The translations under genes and the position numbers were made by a program. This document shows, piece after piece, positions 47,965 through 59,900 of a stretch of DNA of 64,000 nt. Under the pieces are notes generated by a model that ran no database searches, was not told where the DNA came from, and saw only the letters and a list, made by a program, of their open reading frames with translations. Within the stretch, counting starts at the first letter, position 1; every line of letters starts with the position of its first letter. This stretch comes from Prinia subflava (Eukaryota > Chordata > Aves > Passeriformes > Cisticolidae): NCBI RefSeq assembly GCF_021018805.1, contig NC_086247.1, positions 90,876,140-90,940,139 of the forward strand, in the 5' to 3' direction.

Positions 47965-48326
47965 GAAGTAGCAGTTGCCTCTACATGGCTACAGGGAGGT
48001 CAGGGTCCTTAACACGCTCTACGACAACCTGAAAGGAGGGTGTAGTGAGGTAAGAGTTGATCTCTCCTCCCAAGCATCAGGAGACAGGATGAGGAAATGG
48101 CCTCAAGTTACGCCAGGGGAGGTTGAAATTGGATATTATGAAAAATTTCTTCAGAAAAAGGGTGGTCAAGCACTGGAACAGGCTGCCCAGGGAAGTGGTT
48201 GAGTCAGCATCCCTGGCGGTATTTAAGAGACATGCACATGTGGCATTTAGGGACATGGCAGTGCTGGACTAACAGTTGGAGTCAACAATCTGAAAGATTT
48301 TTCCAACCTGAATGGTTCTCTGAGTC
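47965..48326 (+). mobile_element. CR1 LINE 3' fragment, inactive
   Basis: A 5'-truncated CR1 in plus orientation. It retains the last part of the reverse-transcriptase ORF and the 3' untranslated end. Recognisable segments are LKGGCSEV near 48030 and, one frame away, the segment corresponding to [18 protein letters not shown] near 48145-48200, so at least one frameshift separates them. The DNA at 48160-48200 (GGTGGTCAAGCACTGGAACA) is the typical CR1 word. The 3' end near 48326 resembles the CR1 terminus but lacks a clean ATTCTATG repeat. It is a different and seemingly better preserved subfamily than the copy at 13279. The 5' boundary is approximate. Confidence 0.93.
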
Positions 48327-49870
48327 AGAGAGAGAAGCAGCATCACAGCTGAGTCTCGTGTGCATAGATAAACATGGAGGGTCAAGTACTTTTACACGTC
48401 TGCATATGCATGTGTGAGCACACCCCACCACAGTTCCTGTACACCAATCCAACTTTTTCTCTGATTTGTGTCACATATACATGGATCACTTCTAAAACCA
48501 TTGTAGGGTAACAGAATTTGCAAATAATAATAAAAAAAAAACCCTCTTCTTTCCCTCTTGGATTCTTATGCATGCCAGTAAAGCAAGACCCAAACCCCAC
48601 AAAGCTGGCCACCCTGTAACTTAAAGTGGTGGTTGTTAAAATGCTGGTCTAAGTCAGCCCCCACAACTGTACATGAGTGAAACTCACCCCTTGCCACAAA
48701 AATGAATACTCCACTTTGGAAGGTTTCCAGGCCAAAGGATGGTTTGCTCCTGCATAGTGGGCCACTGACAAGCACTCCAGGAGTACTCTGGTTACTGGTT
48801 CAATCCCCACCATCTCTGCAAGCAGCCCCTAGCTGAGCTCTCTAGAAGAACATGCTCATTCTATAATCCTGCTAGGTCCCTGCTTTATTATTTGTCTTTC
48901 CTATCTGGCTGCTTTAATCATTGGCTCATGACTTTAAGGTTTCACCTTGTTACAACCACACAGGATACCAGGCAACATTCAGCCACCCCCAGATGCTTCT
49001 AGGCCAAAATCTGGCAATATCTGCTGCCTGCCATGTGCTGGTACACTGGTGGGACTGCTCCTCCTGCATGTCCACCCTCTAAATCTGCAGTGAAAGAAAT
49101 GCCTTCTCTCTCCCTCTTGGCAGTCTGTGGGGGCACTGCAGTAGTGTGGAGATAGATATTATTCTACCACTGAAATGCACCTAGACTGGAAAGAGCTATG
49201 CTGGCAAGGATGTGCCTTTTTTCCCTATAACATGGTGGGTAATACCAGCCCATACAGGCAATATAATCTAGAAGCATAGTTTAGTGTTCATCTGTTTGTT
49301 TTTCTTAATTGCTGTGTAGCAGCTCCCTGTCCATTACAGAAGATGCCATTATCCTTCCTTCACAGCCAGGGATTTACAATGCACGGATTTAGAGAGGAAT
49401 CCAGGCCATGCTGAAATCCACAGATGAATTCCCAGGCCTGACCTTGGCAGGGCTGGGATTTCACCTAAAATGACTTGTGTTGTGTATCATGCAGAAAGGC
49501 TGTAGCATATTATGGGATTAAAGACTGGTTTGGGGGAAAAAACCTGTTTAAAACATTCCTCTTTTTTGAAAAAATACACATTGTGCAAAAATAAAAAGCT
49601 GTTTGTTTAATCTTAATTTAGGTGGTGATTTGACAACATATTTCTTCAAGAACAACTAATAATAAAGTTATTGTTACATATAACATATAAATAAGTTACA
49701 TTTTGCTATGAGATTGTTGTTTTTTGTATGAATATGTTTTTCTGAAATCTATGATACGTTGTTATTGTGAGAGACACTTGAACTTACTCTTGCCTTCCTG
49801 AATGAATGTAAGGACAATTGAGTTGAAAAGGTCAGAACAAATATGTGTCACCTCAGCTTTTCAACATGTA
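48327..49870. other. Non-coding sequence
   Basis: Unique sequence with an AT-rich part at 49500-49800. No gene is supported. Confidence 0.5.
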
Positions 49871-49892
49871 ATACTCAACTTCAGTTGAGTAT
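49871..49892. repeat. Perfect 10-bp inverted repeat
   Basis: ATACTCAACT and AGTTGAGTAT are exact complements separated by TC, giving a 22-bp near-palindrome. Confidence 0.9.
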
Positions 49893-51380
49893 CCAAAGTG
49901 AAGTAATTCAGACTTTCTGCACCAGCATTTCTGTGCTCCTAATTTGGAGGTGACAAAGTCCCCAGTCATACTTTTTTCACCACCTTCTCCCAAGAAACCA
50001 GGATTTCTGTTTTTCAGACAGCTCTGGCAGTGTGTGGCCCTATGTTTGAAAGGTTCATCCTTGCTTTGGCATGGGAAGGATGCCCTCCCTATTCTATATG
50101 GTTACTGGCTCTGGATTCATCTCTCAGAAACTGCCTGGCTAATGCTAGCCCTTTGCAATGAGACACCCACCAAACAGGGTGACAGGAATGTGGGCTAGAC
50201 TCCTTTGGGTAGCTGGCACAGCCAGGCTTGTCTGGTATAAAGGAAGGAAATGTAGCAGGCAGGCCATGTTTCTTGATGAAGAGGTCTGACCATCATTCCT
50301 TCAGGGATAAAGCCAGGCTAACAACCTAATTCGTATCAGTTAGTGCCAATCTGGCATCTGAGGGGCTGTGAGAGCTCTGCTGCTGTGAGCCTGCATTGGA
50401 TTCAGGCAGCTGACCTCGAGGTGAAAATCTCTCTACCCCCTTATACCCCCCCTGAGACACTCAGGCCCCATCTACTTTGTTTTCTCTGCTCCCTGTCGTT
50501 TATTTTCATCTCTTGTTTTAATCTCCTTAGCATGTCATGTGTGCCCATCAAAGAGATGCTTTGTGTGCAGTGTAGCAAGCACATTAATGGGTTCCTTCCC
50601 CTCCATGTCTGGGTATCAGTGGTACATTTGGCCACTTGTCAAATATTTCCATAAAGATTGTCTTTCAGGGTTTCACATAATCACAGTAACAGGGCAGACA
50701 TTAAATAGAAGTGGGGAAAAGATGCTCATCCAGAGTGGGGAGAGAGTAGTTCTAGGAAATGGTTCAGTTCTTTCATTGCAAGGAAAAGGTGACTGGAGCA
50801 GATGATTGCTGGATTTGTTTCCACACCAAGGCTGAGAAATAAATAAACCAAGCTAAGTATGAGTGACTTTAGCCCTGTTAAAACTGGGATGAAAATATTC
50901 TGCAGAAATGACCCAGAAATTTTATTTTGCAGGTAAATGGCGGGGGGGAAGCACTCAGGGTTATGCTACAAGAATACAGAGCAGCTGGGAAGAATAAACC
51001 TTGTCAGTATAAAAAGGTTTACTCATTAGGAAAGAATCACCTTCATTTTTGTAGGGCAGACCTTTGTTAGGGCTTTCTGGATTACTGTGGGACCTAAGTG
51101 AGGCTTCTTTCCACATCTGGCTTTGCACAACCTGTCCCTGCAGAACACAGGGTGCTCCTGAGGCTGCCAGTGGCAGGAGCCCATGGGGGTGGTTGCAAGA
51201 TTCAGCCAAAACACTTGTTTGTTTTCTGCGCCTAAAGGGATCAGCTGAATTCAAGGTGAGGAATGTCAGCTCTGATTCCTCTTGTATCAATCTGTCCACA
51301 ACTCATTAGCTTATATGTAAACTTTGGATTTTAAATAAACAGCAGTACACCCTGATCTCGTATCATATAATATCTCTGAA
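49893..51380. other. Non-coding sequence, nothing recognised
   Basis: Unique sequence. Frames of 60-112 codons are without domains. A short G run is at 50942-50948. Confidence 0.5.
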
Positions 51381-51402
51381 TATATATATATATATATATA
51401 TA
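51381..51402. repeat. (TA)11 microsatellite
   Basis: Eleven uninterrupted TA units. Confidence 0.95.
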
Positions 51403-52925
51403 GTTGGGAACTGGAATTCATGACATGTTAAGGGCAGCTTTGGTTTTGACACTTACAAAGGCCGCCTATTTTTGGTAAGGCTCCAGATGTTTTCCTCTCA
51501 TGAAGTAAGACTTGCATCTGGAACCACTGCTTCTCCAGCTATCTACCTACTTATATTCTTTGTGTTAGGGATTGGCTTTGCAGGATCTTGCTGTTGTCTC
51601 TTGGTGCTTTAAGAGGCAGTTCTACATTCTGATGCTTTATCCCAAATACTTTGTCCAGGTAGATGAATGCCAGCATATTCAACATTGCTGGTTGTTCTAC
51701 TTGCTTAGTTGAGGAGAGGTGAAAAAAAGACAACCTGACAAAAAGAAAGTGAATGATTTAATATGACTTTTTGCTTTTGCTATGCAATTTGTGTTGCTGG
51801 AGGATGATGATGGTACAAATTCTTTGAATTCTTGGTAAAATATTAACGTATGGGGGTGTCTGTAATTTCCATATGACACTTGATACAATTCCTAAGTATT
51901 ATCTGAGGTCTTTTTGGCAACTTTTCTGCTCCACCAATTCTTGCATAAATGTCTAACTGGAGAATTCACTTGCAGCATGTTTCATCCAGGTGTCTTCAGT
52001 GGTGTAGGAAATTAGACAGTTCTTGTGCTCTGATGACTCTGTACACCTGGGGATGCAAAGGGCTTTGACTCTGCCCCACGGTGGCTGAATGCCAGTCCTT
52101 TGCCATTGCCATGAGGTTTGGAGCAGCACTTCATATACCCCTGGCATTCCACTGCTCATGGGTGGTACCTAATGATGTCATCTTAAGGCAACCTCCAAAC
52201 AGATCTTCTGCCATCTTTCTTCCCTACTTGCAGTAGTTTCTGATTTGGGAAGAGTGCTAACTGAGGAGGGGGCTTGGTGGGACTGTTGGGGCTGAGTTTG
52301 AGAGGGGCAGGCACAAGCAAGCTGGGGAGAGTGCTGTAAGCAGAGGCCTGGTAGGAGCCCAACTTTGTGCCCTGGGGCACCAGAAACAGGAAGGCAGAGA
52401 AAAACACCTGAAAAGACAGGAAAAATATAAAATGCTAAAGGAAGTTGATGCTGAAAAGGAGGGGAAGGGCTGCAGTCGGGAGTCCTGCCAAATGACTGCA
52501 GTGCAAGTTGCGTAGCTGGTGTTTCTCTGAGACCAGCAAGGACCCAGATACACTATGGTGTCCATCCCATGCAGCCTGGAACTGGTAGCCACACGAGATG
52601 GAAACTGCCACGGCTGCCAGAACTCAAATATTGCAAAGTTTGGCATTAATTTTTGTTGTGTGCGTAGATTATTCGGCCTAGAAAATATGTTTTTCTTAAC
52701 TAAGCAAGTATTTTTGGGGTGTTGTCTGACCTGGCTCTTGATGCCAAAGATATCACAGGATGAATACACCTTTATGTATATCATGAATCAGGATAGTAAA
52801 AAAGGCAAGGAAATACTGAACAGTGCTAATCCCAGCTGCTCTTCTGCATCATTTCCAAGTGGGAGGGCCAGGTTTTCCCCTGGCTTGAGTCTGTGAAGTC
52901 TAAATGAAAAATTTTATTATGTAAA
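51403..52925. other. Non-coding sequence
   Basis: No gene is recognised. The largest frame, 175 codons on the minus strand (52257-52784), has no domain and lies partly in C-rich sequence on that strand. Confidence 0.5.
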
Positions 52926-52945
52926 TCTGAAAAATATTTTTCAGA
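52926..52945. repeat. 20-bp perfect palindrome
   Basis: TCTGAAAAATATTTTTCAGA reads the same on both strands. A related palindrome is at 63768-63783. Confidence 0.9.
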
Positions 52946-52960
52946 CTTTCTTAGTAATGT

Positions 52961-53040
52961 GGTGGTTTTTGTTTGCTGGGGTGTTTTTTTTTTGTTTTTT
53001 TGTGGTTTTTTGTTTGTTTGTTTGTTTGTTTGTTTGTTTT
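52961..53040. repeat. T/G low-complexity tract with (GTTT)7
   Basis: About 80 bases of T and G, ending in seven GTTT units at about 53010-53038. Confidence 0.95.
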
Positions 53041-53707
53041 AATGTGGCCAGCTTTGGAAATGTTATATGTCTGAGTACAAAATCACACAAATCAAAGGTA
53101 GGATAATGAAAGCCACACTTTGCACCAAGTGAGTGAGATAAAACAGTCCAAGGAGGAGCTCGTTAATAGGAGTTTTGACTTGGATATCCCCTCAATCATC
53201 TGCATGTAGCAAGTCTGAGTTTCATAACTCTGTCTGTGAAGACTAAACATTATATTTTGTGGACAGCCACAAAAGCCTTTTAACACAGGTTTAATTACAA
53301 AGCCCAGAAAAATGGTTTAGCTCTGGAAAGAAAGTAATAAACAGCACTTCAGTTGAAAGAGGTTGTTTCACAGCTGAGAAGAAGCATACACACAAACTTT
53401 TTTATTGTGTTAAGAAGAACATTTGAATAATGGATGCTCTTGTTTTTATGTTGTGCACTGTGATTAGTACTGGAGAAAGTACTTAGATAAGTTTAGGTCA
53501 CTTGCAATAAAGAAAGCACTTATGCACATGATATAACTTTATGCAGGTATTAAAAACATCTCTGGAACCTAGAGGATTTCTGAATTGAATTCAGTGTTTG
53601 TCAGTAAATTGTATGAAAAGCTACTTTCATATAGGCACAGCTTGAGTCCTCAGAATCAAATGTGAAAGATAAATATGTCCATGGTTCTTGCATTTAACTG
53701 CATGATA
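53041..53707. other. Non-coding sequence, nothing recognised
   Basis: Unique AT-rich sequence between low-complexity tracts. Confidence 0.5.
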
Positions 53708-53720
53708 GAAAAAGAAAAAG

Positions 53721-53764
<44 letters not shown>
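53708..53764. repeat. Poly-A tract (A43 core)
   Basis: AAAAAG units followed by 43 uninterrupted A (53721-53763). It lies about 80 bases from the solo LTR but outside its target duplication, so it predates or is independent of it. Confidence 0.95.
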
Positions 53765-53767
<3 letters not shown>

Positions 53768-53839
53768 AGTTGTAAAGAGAGTAAAAATGTTTCCCCATAG
53801 CATACTTTTAGCTTTTGGGCCCAGATAAAGAGCTCATGG

Positions 53840-53844
53840 GTAAT
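53840..53844. repeat. Target-site duplication, left copy
   Basis: GTAAT immediately precedes the LTR and is repeated at 55233-55237. Confidence 0.85.
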
Positions 53845-53982
53845 TGTCATGGGTTAGCACTGGCCAGATGTTAGTGCACCCATGAATATATGTTTTTTTT
53901 CTCTAACAACTCCTGTGGGATGTGATCAGGAACAGAGCAGAGCAGGCTTAAATCTTGAAAACAAAAAAAAACCCACCAAAAC

Positions 53983-53988
53983 TTTATT
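53983..53988 (-). promoter_or_regulatory. LTR polyadenylation signal
   Basis: AATAAA on the minus strand, about 140 bases before the LTR 3' terminus, as expected near the R region. Confidence 0.6.
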
Positions 53989-55008
53989 AATTACATAAGA
54001 ACAAGGACAGAAATACTCTTAAACACACACAAAGACAGAAATAAAAACTTCTTAGAACATTTCTTCTCTTAGTTTCTACCTCCCCACCCATCACTCTTCA
54101 CAGACCAACCTTTGGGTTTTAGATCAAACAATCACCACTCAAAAACAAACTAATCTTCAATTCAGCAAGGGAGAGAGGAGTCTCTCTCGCACCACAGACT
54201 GTTCCTCAGAAAACACGGGTCTACCCCTTATGTGTTTCCATGTCACCCATAGCACCGCCCGGAGAAGTCTGCTAAGGTGACACTCTCTTTTTCCTATGTC
54301 CAGCGCTCTCACCGCTGTCTCATAGGCCAAAACTGCATACAGGGCTTTTTAAGGATGCTGCATGCCAAGCTCTCCCCCTTTTCACCCAGGGGCCGGGGTT
54401 CCAGGAGCAGGTCTGCCCTGAGGGCAGAGGGCACCACCTCACCCTCCCCCTCTCTTCTCTGCTCGCTACTCACTTCAAGTGCCAGTCACTGTAGCAAAAG
54501 CAAGGGGCAGCTGTATCTACCCAAAAATGCAGTTTATGTTCAAAAGAGACTCAAGTTCAGTCCATGGCTGACATTATGCAAGAAAAGTCTAGCTCTAAGG
54601 CTACTCCTCTCATTCTTCCATCGATTTCTTTCCAATCATGCTTTATCATCTCGGTCCCAGGCCGCTTCCCTCTCTCCGAAAACCACCAGTCATGAGAATC
54701 AATGTCTAAGAAAAGTTTCTTTCTGCCAAGCAAGGGTTAACAGTTTCTTCTCGGCAGGGTGCTGCAGGCTGAGGCACTCCCAGGTTCCACAACCCCCACG
54801 TGGCTGAGCACCTTCTCCCGGAGTTTGGGGGGGAGGAGGGGGGTGAGCACACACAGAAGGCACTTCCACAGTTTTCCACCCCTCCATCCTGGACGGAGCA
54901 GCTTAGTTCCAGTCCTGTCCCTTCTCTTCTCCCCACCCCCGGGGGGGGCTCCCGCTTACCTGAGCCGACCACGTGTTTCCCCTCCCCCACCCAGCCTCGT
55001 GGCCAGGC

Positions 55009-55032
55009 GGGGGGGGGGGGGGGGGGGGGGGG
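55009..55032. repeat. 24-base poly-G run in the LTR
   Basis: Twenty-four consecutive G on the plus strand (C on the LTR sense strand). It has G-quadruplex potential, and its length is likely unstable. Confidence 0.95.
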
Positions 55033-55232
55033 AAGGCTGGAGATGTCTCTCTGCTGAAACCCGGATCCGAAAACAGGCCGAGCCCCTCAGACTCCTGCTT
55101 TTAACTCTTTGTGTCCTCAGAAGCGTGTCCAAACTTCCGAGGGACCAATCCAGGTGTTAGCAGAAAAGCTGATCACTGATTGGACTGCCCACATCTCCCT
55201 AGAAAATTTCACCTCCCCCCCCAACCACGACA

Positions 55233-55237
55233 GTAAT
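55233..55237. repeat. Target-site duplication, right copy
   Basis: GTAAT directly after the LTR, identical to 53840-53844. Confidence 0.85.
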
Positions 55238-58200
55238 AAATAGAACAGGACATTACTTACCACAACAAGAAACAGAAAACCAATATGAAAGGGTAAAAAG
55301 TGGGGGGTTTAAACCTTCATCTTGGGAAGCTTTAGCTGATTATCCAGTTCACTATTTGAAAAGTGTCATAAATCAGGCTTCTGTCAAACCTTCAATGCAC
55401 TTTTGTGCAGCTTGAAGGAATACTTGGAGTGTAGCAGTATCATTTACAGTAATAAAGGACCACTAAGCCTGGCACTTCAGAAACTCAGATCCCTCTCCCT
55501 CCCTCTTGAGCAGTTCTCCATCTTGAGTAACAACCCTCTAAGTGTTATTTGAAATGAGAGTCAAGGCGTTCCTACATACACCTGGATTTCAATCTTTGCA
55601 GCTTCTACTTTAGCTTTCAACTGAAAACATTAATGTATAAAGATGCCCTCTGACAGATTCAGGACATGACTCTCCTACATCTCTTGAATCAAGCAGAATA
55701 GTACCTGTTATGGTGTTATTCTCAAGAATATGAATGTCAATATCAGCACGAACCAGCCTGGAGGAAAGCAGAGGCCTGGGAATATAGGAAGATATCTAAA
55801 TAAAAGCAAGTATATGGATTAAATGTTACAAAACGAAGAGCTCAGACAGCCCATGCTATAAAGCCACCATTTGGGGGAGTGGGTCCAAGATTTCATGGTT
55901 CCCCCTAAATTTTTCTTCAGTTTTAGAAATGTGTCTGCATACACACATCAACCTTTTAGGTCTCCTTGAAAAGAGGAAATTTTGGGTTCCAAGATGAGTC
56001 ACTATATGCCTTTTTGGTTAAAAAGAAAAACAAAGTCGCACCAAATTTTAAGGTAAATAAAGAAGCAGGTTACCCTGCGTGTTTGTGTGGCACCAAGCAC
56101 AGAGGGTTCACAATTCAGAATGAGACAAGAGTAACACAAAGTACAGCCAGAAGACAGTCAGTGATCAAACTTACATCTGCTTTGCATGTATATTTATGTA
56201 TTTGTTGCAAAACATACAGCCCAATTCTTCTCTTGTGCCTATATAGGCATGAGAAGTCTCCATGGTATACAAAACAACACCAGAAGAAGCAAGGAAATAA
56301 ACTGGGTTTTGGTTTAGGATAAATTTTGGGAGGAAACTTTTGAATGGGGTCTCTCTAGAAAAGCAAATTTAAGTGGCTCCTCTTCCAATTGGTTCAGGAA
56401 AAGATTTTTTTGGAGGAAAGTGGAAAACCTTATTTATTTAGCAAGCAAAGTATTCACAAGCATTAAAAAAAAAAGGAATAATATTAAACAATAAAACCTT
56501 TTGCTGTTGGCAGATTCAGAAAGTCCTTTCATGGGGTGTAGCTCAGCTCACTCAGTCTCTTATCAGAGAGAATGCAGCATCCCAGGCCCTGGTGAGCCAC
56601 AGGTGTGAGCTCCTGGTGTTTTTCTGGTTTTTAGTCAAGAGCAGGTTTGAACAGTTCCAAGAAAGACAAAAAAACCCACAGTCCAGGGAACTTCTCTGAC
56701 TCAGCTAGCAAAAAAATAACTAAAAGAAAAGGAGAGCTCTCTCCTGCTGTCCATGCTGCAGACAACACAGTCCAGGAGCAGGAATGCGGAGGAGTGAGAG
56801 CAGTTCCTGAAAACAAATTGCGTGCTTCTTTTTCCCTCTCCTTTGCTCTCAGAACCAGTCTTTAGGGTGCCGAACTTAATACCCAGCACAAACAGAGCAG
56901 ACAACTGGGGACACAACCATCACAAAGTCACTCTAGGACAGCTATTTATAATTGCTCGGTTACCAATATACTCCTTCAACAGCTTGCCCAGATTAGACAT
57001 AATTGTGTATTTATACTCTCTGGTAGAGTGGTTCTGAATAACTTTGTCTCTTTTCAGAAGATGCTTTTATAAAATCTGTATTTGTAACTGGATTCCATAC
57101 ATCCTATTACATGGATACTTTAATAGTAATTACTTTGACCTCTGTTTGACCACTATGTAAAGGGAAAAGGGGCTTCCTCCAGGAACATAATCCTTTTAAT
57201 TTTTCAGGAGAAAATAATTTTGGTTTAACTTTATTTCTCTCTAGTTATTGTAATATTTGTCTTGTTCCTCGGGTCCTTTTATAAGAGGAAATAATCTTTC
57301 TGTGTGAGCTTTTTTCCCTTAGAATCCTCTCTCAGACTTTCTACCAACAGACAGAGTAGAAACTCCATCATGCTGAAAAACAACAGAAAACTGAGGTTCC
57401 TGCAAGTACCCTGCTAGTCTGTGGCCAGGTGCAGAGCAGCACAGCTGCCTGCCTTTTCCTCGGGGCAGGCAGGGTAAGGATGCTGTGTGGTGCTTCTTTC
57501 TGCAGAGGGAGGATTTCACTGCTACTGGTGTTTAATGTGGAGCAGCACCCACGCTAAGTATGACTGCAGGTTTGGCAGAGGAGGACCGTTCACACTGTGC
57601 CAGGAGATCCACTCTCTGCTTCTCCTGCAGCAGATCAGAGGGGCAGCCACCTTGCTGAGATCACAGGCCTTCTTGGCACTGCTATTCCCTTTTCCACTTC
57701 CTTCTGTCTTGCCTAATTACAGTGTGAGCTCTTCAGGGCAGTCTCTGCTGCCATGTGCCCAGTGCAGTGGGGTTCTGATGTGGGTTAGGGCCCTGGGGCA
57801 CTGAATGCAGTAGAAGTCATTAATAGGTCAAGAGAGAAATTTTGAAGTATGTGGTAAGGATGGAGAATGCACAAAACCCTGAAAATTCCCAAATGTTTAC
57901 TAACCTGAGGTCAGAGCAAAGTGTTCTTTGAAACCTTTGAAAAATCTTGGCTTAGTACTTTGATGTTGCTTCTTTTTCCTGACTGAGGATTGGTGAGTTT
58001 GGCCAGCCACTCCGCTTCCCTCTTCTCCTCTCTTCTCTCATTCCCTGCCAAAAATCCTCTGGATGGTAGAGGGCTTTGGCTTGCAGGGGGGAGTGCCATC
58101 TCCAGTAAAGGAACTGAGTTGTCCATTTCTCCACTGCCACCCTCTGGAGTCCACCAGCCCAGAGGATTACAGTGGAGCAGACACTTTATTTTACAGTAAA

Positions 58201-58245
58201 GCAAACATACTGACTATGTCAGTGATTCCCATATTGAATTCAACC
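55238..58245. other. Non-coding sequence
   Basis: About 3 kb with no gene or transposon that I can support. Frames of 60-118 codons lack domains. Confidence 0.5.
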
Positions 58246-58302
58246 ATTAAAAAAAGAAAACAAAAACAAAGCAAGAAAACCCCAAAACACAGCAAACAAA
58301 GC
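58246..58302. repeat. A-rich low-complexity tract
   Basis: A-rich with C and a few G (AAAACAAAAACAAAG-type units). It is a less pure relative of the A/C tracts. Confidence 0.8.
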
Positions 58303-58439
58303 CCCCTGTAGCTAAAACCTTTACAATGATGGCATCAGGGCAGAGGCTTCTCTCACCTCACTGGAAGAGGGGACAGGGAAGGTGCTGCATTGCAATGAGT
58401 GTGTTACGTGCTGCATAAGCAGGTACTCATCTGCTGGTA

Positions 58440-59040
58440 CCCATGAGGAAACTAATGTTCCCTTATTTCCCCATCCCTCCACTGCCAGCTAATCTGTGCC
58501 TGCCTGTCTAATTTCCTGGCAACTGTTCTAATGTACAGGCTAATAATGTTTGCAGCAATCCTGAGAGACGTCAGTGTGCAGGCTAAATATGAGGTTGTAG
58601 GGTCCAAAGGAGGATTAATTAGGGGAACTGTGGCATCTGGATAGGGGGAGCTTTTGCGAAGCCCTTCATCCAGGTGGTGTGAGAAGGCCAGATAAGCACC
58701 CAGATATTTCTGTGGAGAACTGGGATGCCATCCCTAATTGAAGTTCAACCGCTACAAAGTCCCCTTGATGATTTCTCCTCCTTTCTTCCTCGGAGTATCG
58801 TTTTTGTTGTTGTTTCCAACTATAACTTAATGAAAACACATTTGAAAGTAAAATTACACATTTCTCAGGGACTCTGACCCTTAGGGGCAGCCATGGAGAT
58901 GCTGCAGAAGGAGCTGAGTACACAAGCTCCTGTTAATTAGAGCAGAGTGAATGATTCATAGGAAATAATTTATTCAATTAATTTAGCCTCTCTTTCTTTT
59001 GCAAATTATCTGTGGAAAGTTTGCAGTTTTATTGCATTCA
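58440..59040. other. Conserved-looking non-coding block
   Basis: Unique balanced sequence with TTAATTAGGG, GTTAATTAGAGC and TTCAATTAATTTAGC words and no simple repeats. The homeobox-type TAATTA density suggests a regulatory element. By eye only. Confidence 0.35.
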
Positions 59041-59804
59041 GCTGCTAGACAGCAAATGATTTCTCTGCATGTAGTTGACCCCTATGAGGCTTGAAATGTA
59101 AGGTCTGGCTTTTAGTTTTTCAGTGGACAGGGGTACTGGAATTAGTGTTCTTCCTTGATTAAACAACTGACTTTTAGTATGTGCCTTGAAAAACTGATGT
59201 TCATTTTTACAAATGTAGAGGTGACCTTCCACGAATGTTATTAACTATGGCATAGAAATATCTCTGCCAGTGAACCCATTTAATAGAACAATGATCTGGA
59301 AAGTCTGTCCAGCACTTACCCTCCAGTGTCCGACATGGTGTGTCTTTGTGAGCCTTCCCCTCTGGCATGCTCAGGGAATTTTCACTCTTTCTCCTTCACC
59401 AGTCCTGTGCAGAGTCCTTTGCTTAAGCTTCTCTCCACTTGGAGGCAACCCCTCCAGAATATCAATTGTCTGATCAAAGCAGCCATGAAGCACAGTTGTT
59501 AAAGTCAAAGTCATAAAATTCATTGCCAATAATCTGATGCCTATTTGCTGAAGTCCTTGTCAGCAAGGTGAGTGTTTACTCACTGAAAAGCATTCATGAT
59601 GCTTACCATTTTTCACAATAAAGATTACAGAATACTTCACAAGCAGGAGAAAATCCTAAATAGTACCCGCAATGACCCTCCACCACCAAGCAAAGAGCCC
59701 TGCTCCATAACCTTGCAGCATTTTTCTTTGCCTGACTTCCTCACATAGGATAAACTAAATGGACACAGACCTCGGGTGTGGGCAGCTGAATTCACAAATC
59801 TGTC
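59041..59804. other. Non-coding sequence, nothing recognised
   Basis: Unique mixed sequence. Confidence 0.5.
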
Positions 59805-59900
59805 TGTCCTGGTTTAGGGCAGGGCCGCTGTCTCCAGCAGACTTCTGCTGCCCTGGGAACAGGGACCTGTGGAGAGGCGACCCATGGCAGGCAGGCTTTT
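59805..59900 (+). mobile_element. Possible LTR fragment
   Basis: TGTCCTGGTTTAGGGCAGGG at 59805 resembles the first bases of common avian ERV LTRs and is followed by GC-richer sequence than its flanks. No 3' end, poly-A signal or target duplication was found, so it may be a truncated copy or coincidence. Confidence 0.25.

Larger units (their letters stand above)
53845..55232 (-). mobile_element. Solo LTR of an endogenous retrovirus
   Basis: The 1388-base element is bounded by TGTCATGG and CCACGACA, an imperfect terminal inverted repeat (7/8), with exact 5-bp duplications outside. A 5-bp duplication is usual for class III (ERVL-like) elements; family membership is otherwise untested. Orientation is minus: a poly-A signal on that strand lies at 53983-53988, leaving about 140 bases to the end as R/U5, and the GC-rich part (54760-55070) falls in U3. 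No gag, pol or env homology is seen inside, so this is the product of LTR-LTR recombination. Frames of up to 176 codons on both strands (for example 54277-54807) follow from GC-rich composition. The LTR could still carry promoter or enhancer activity. Confidence 0.88.

Noticed and set aside
52257..52784. 175-codon minus-strand open frame
   Set aside because: No domain. The C-terminal half is S/P/L-rich from biased composition, and no splice structure is evident.
53010..53040. Regular GTTT units that could be mistaken for a repeat array such as CRISPR
   Set aside because: The unit is 4 bases with no spacers, and the DNA is vertebrate. It is a microsatellite.
54277..54807. 176-codon plus-strand open frame
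   Set aside because: It lies entirely inside the solo LTR, antisense to it, with no retroviral or host protein similarity that I recognise.
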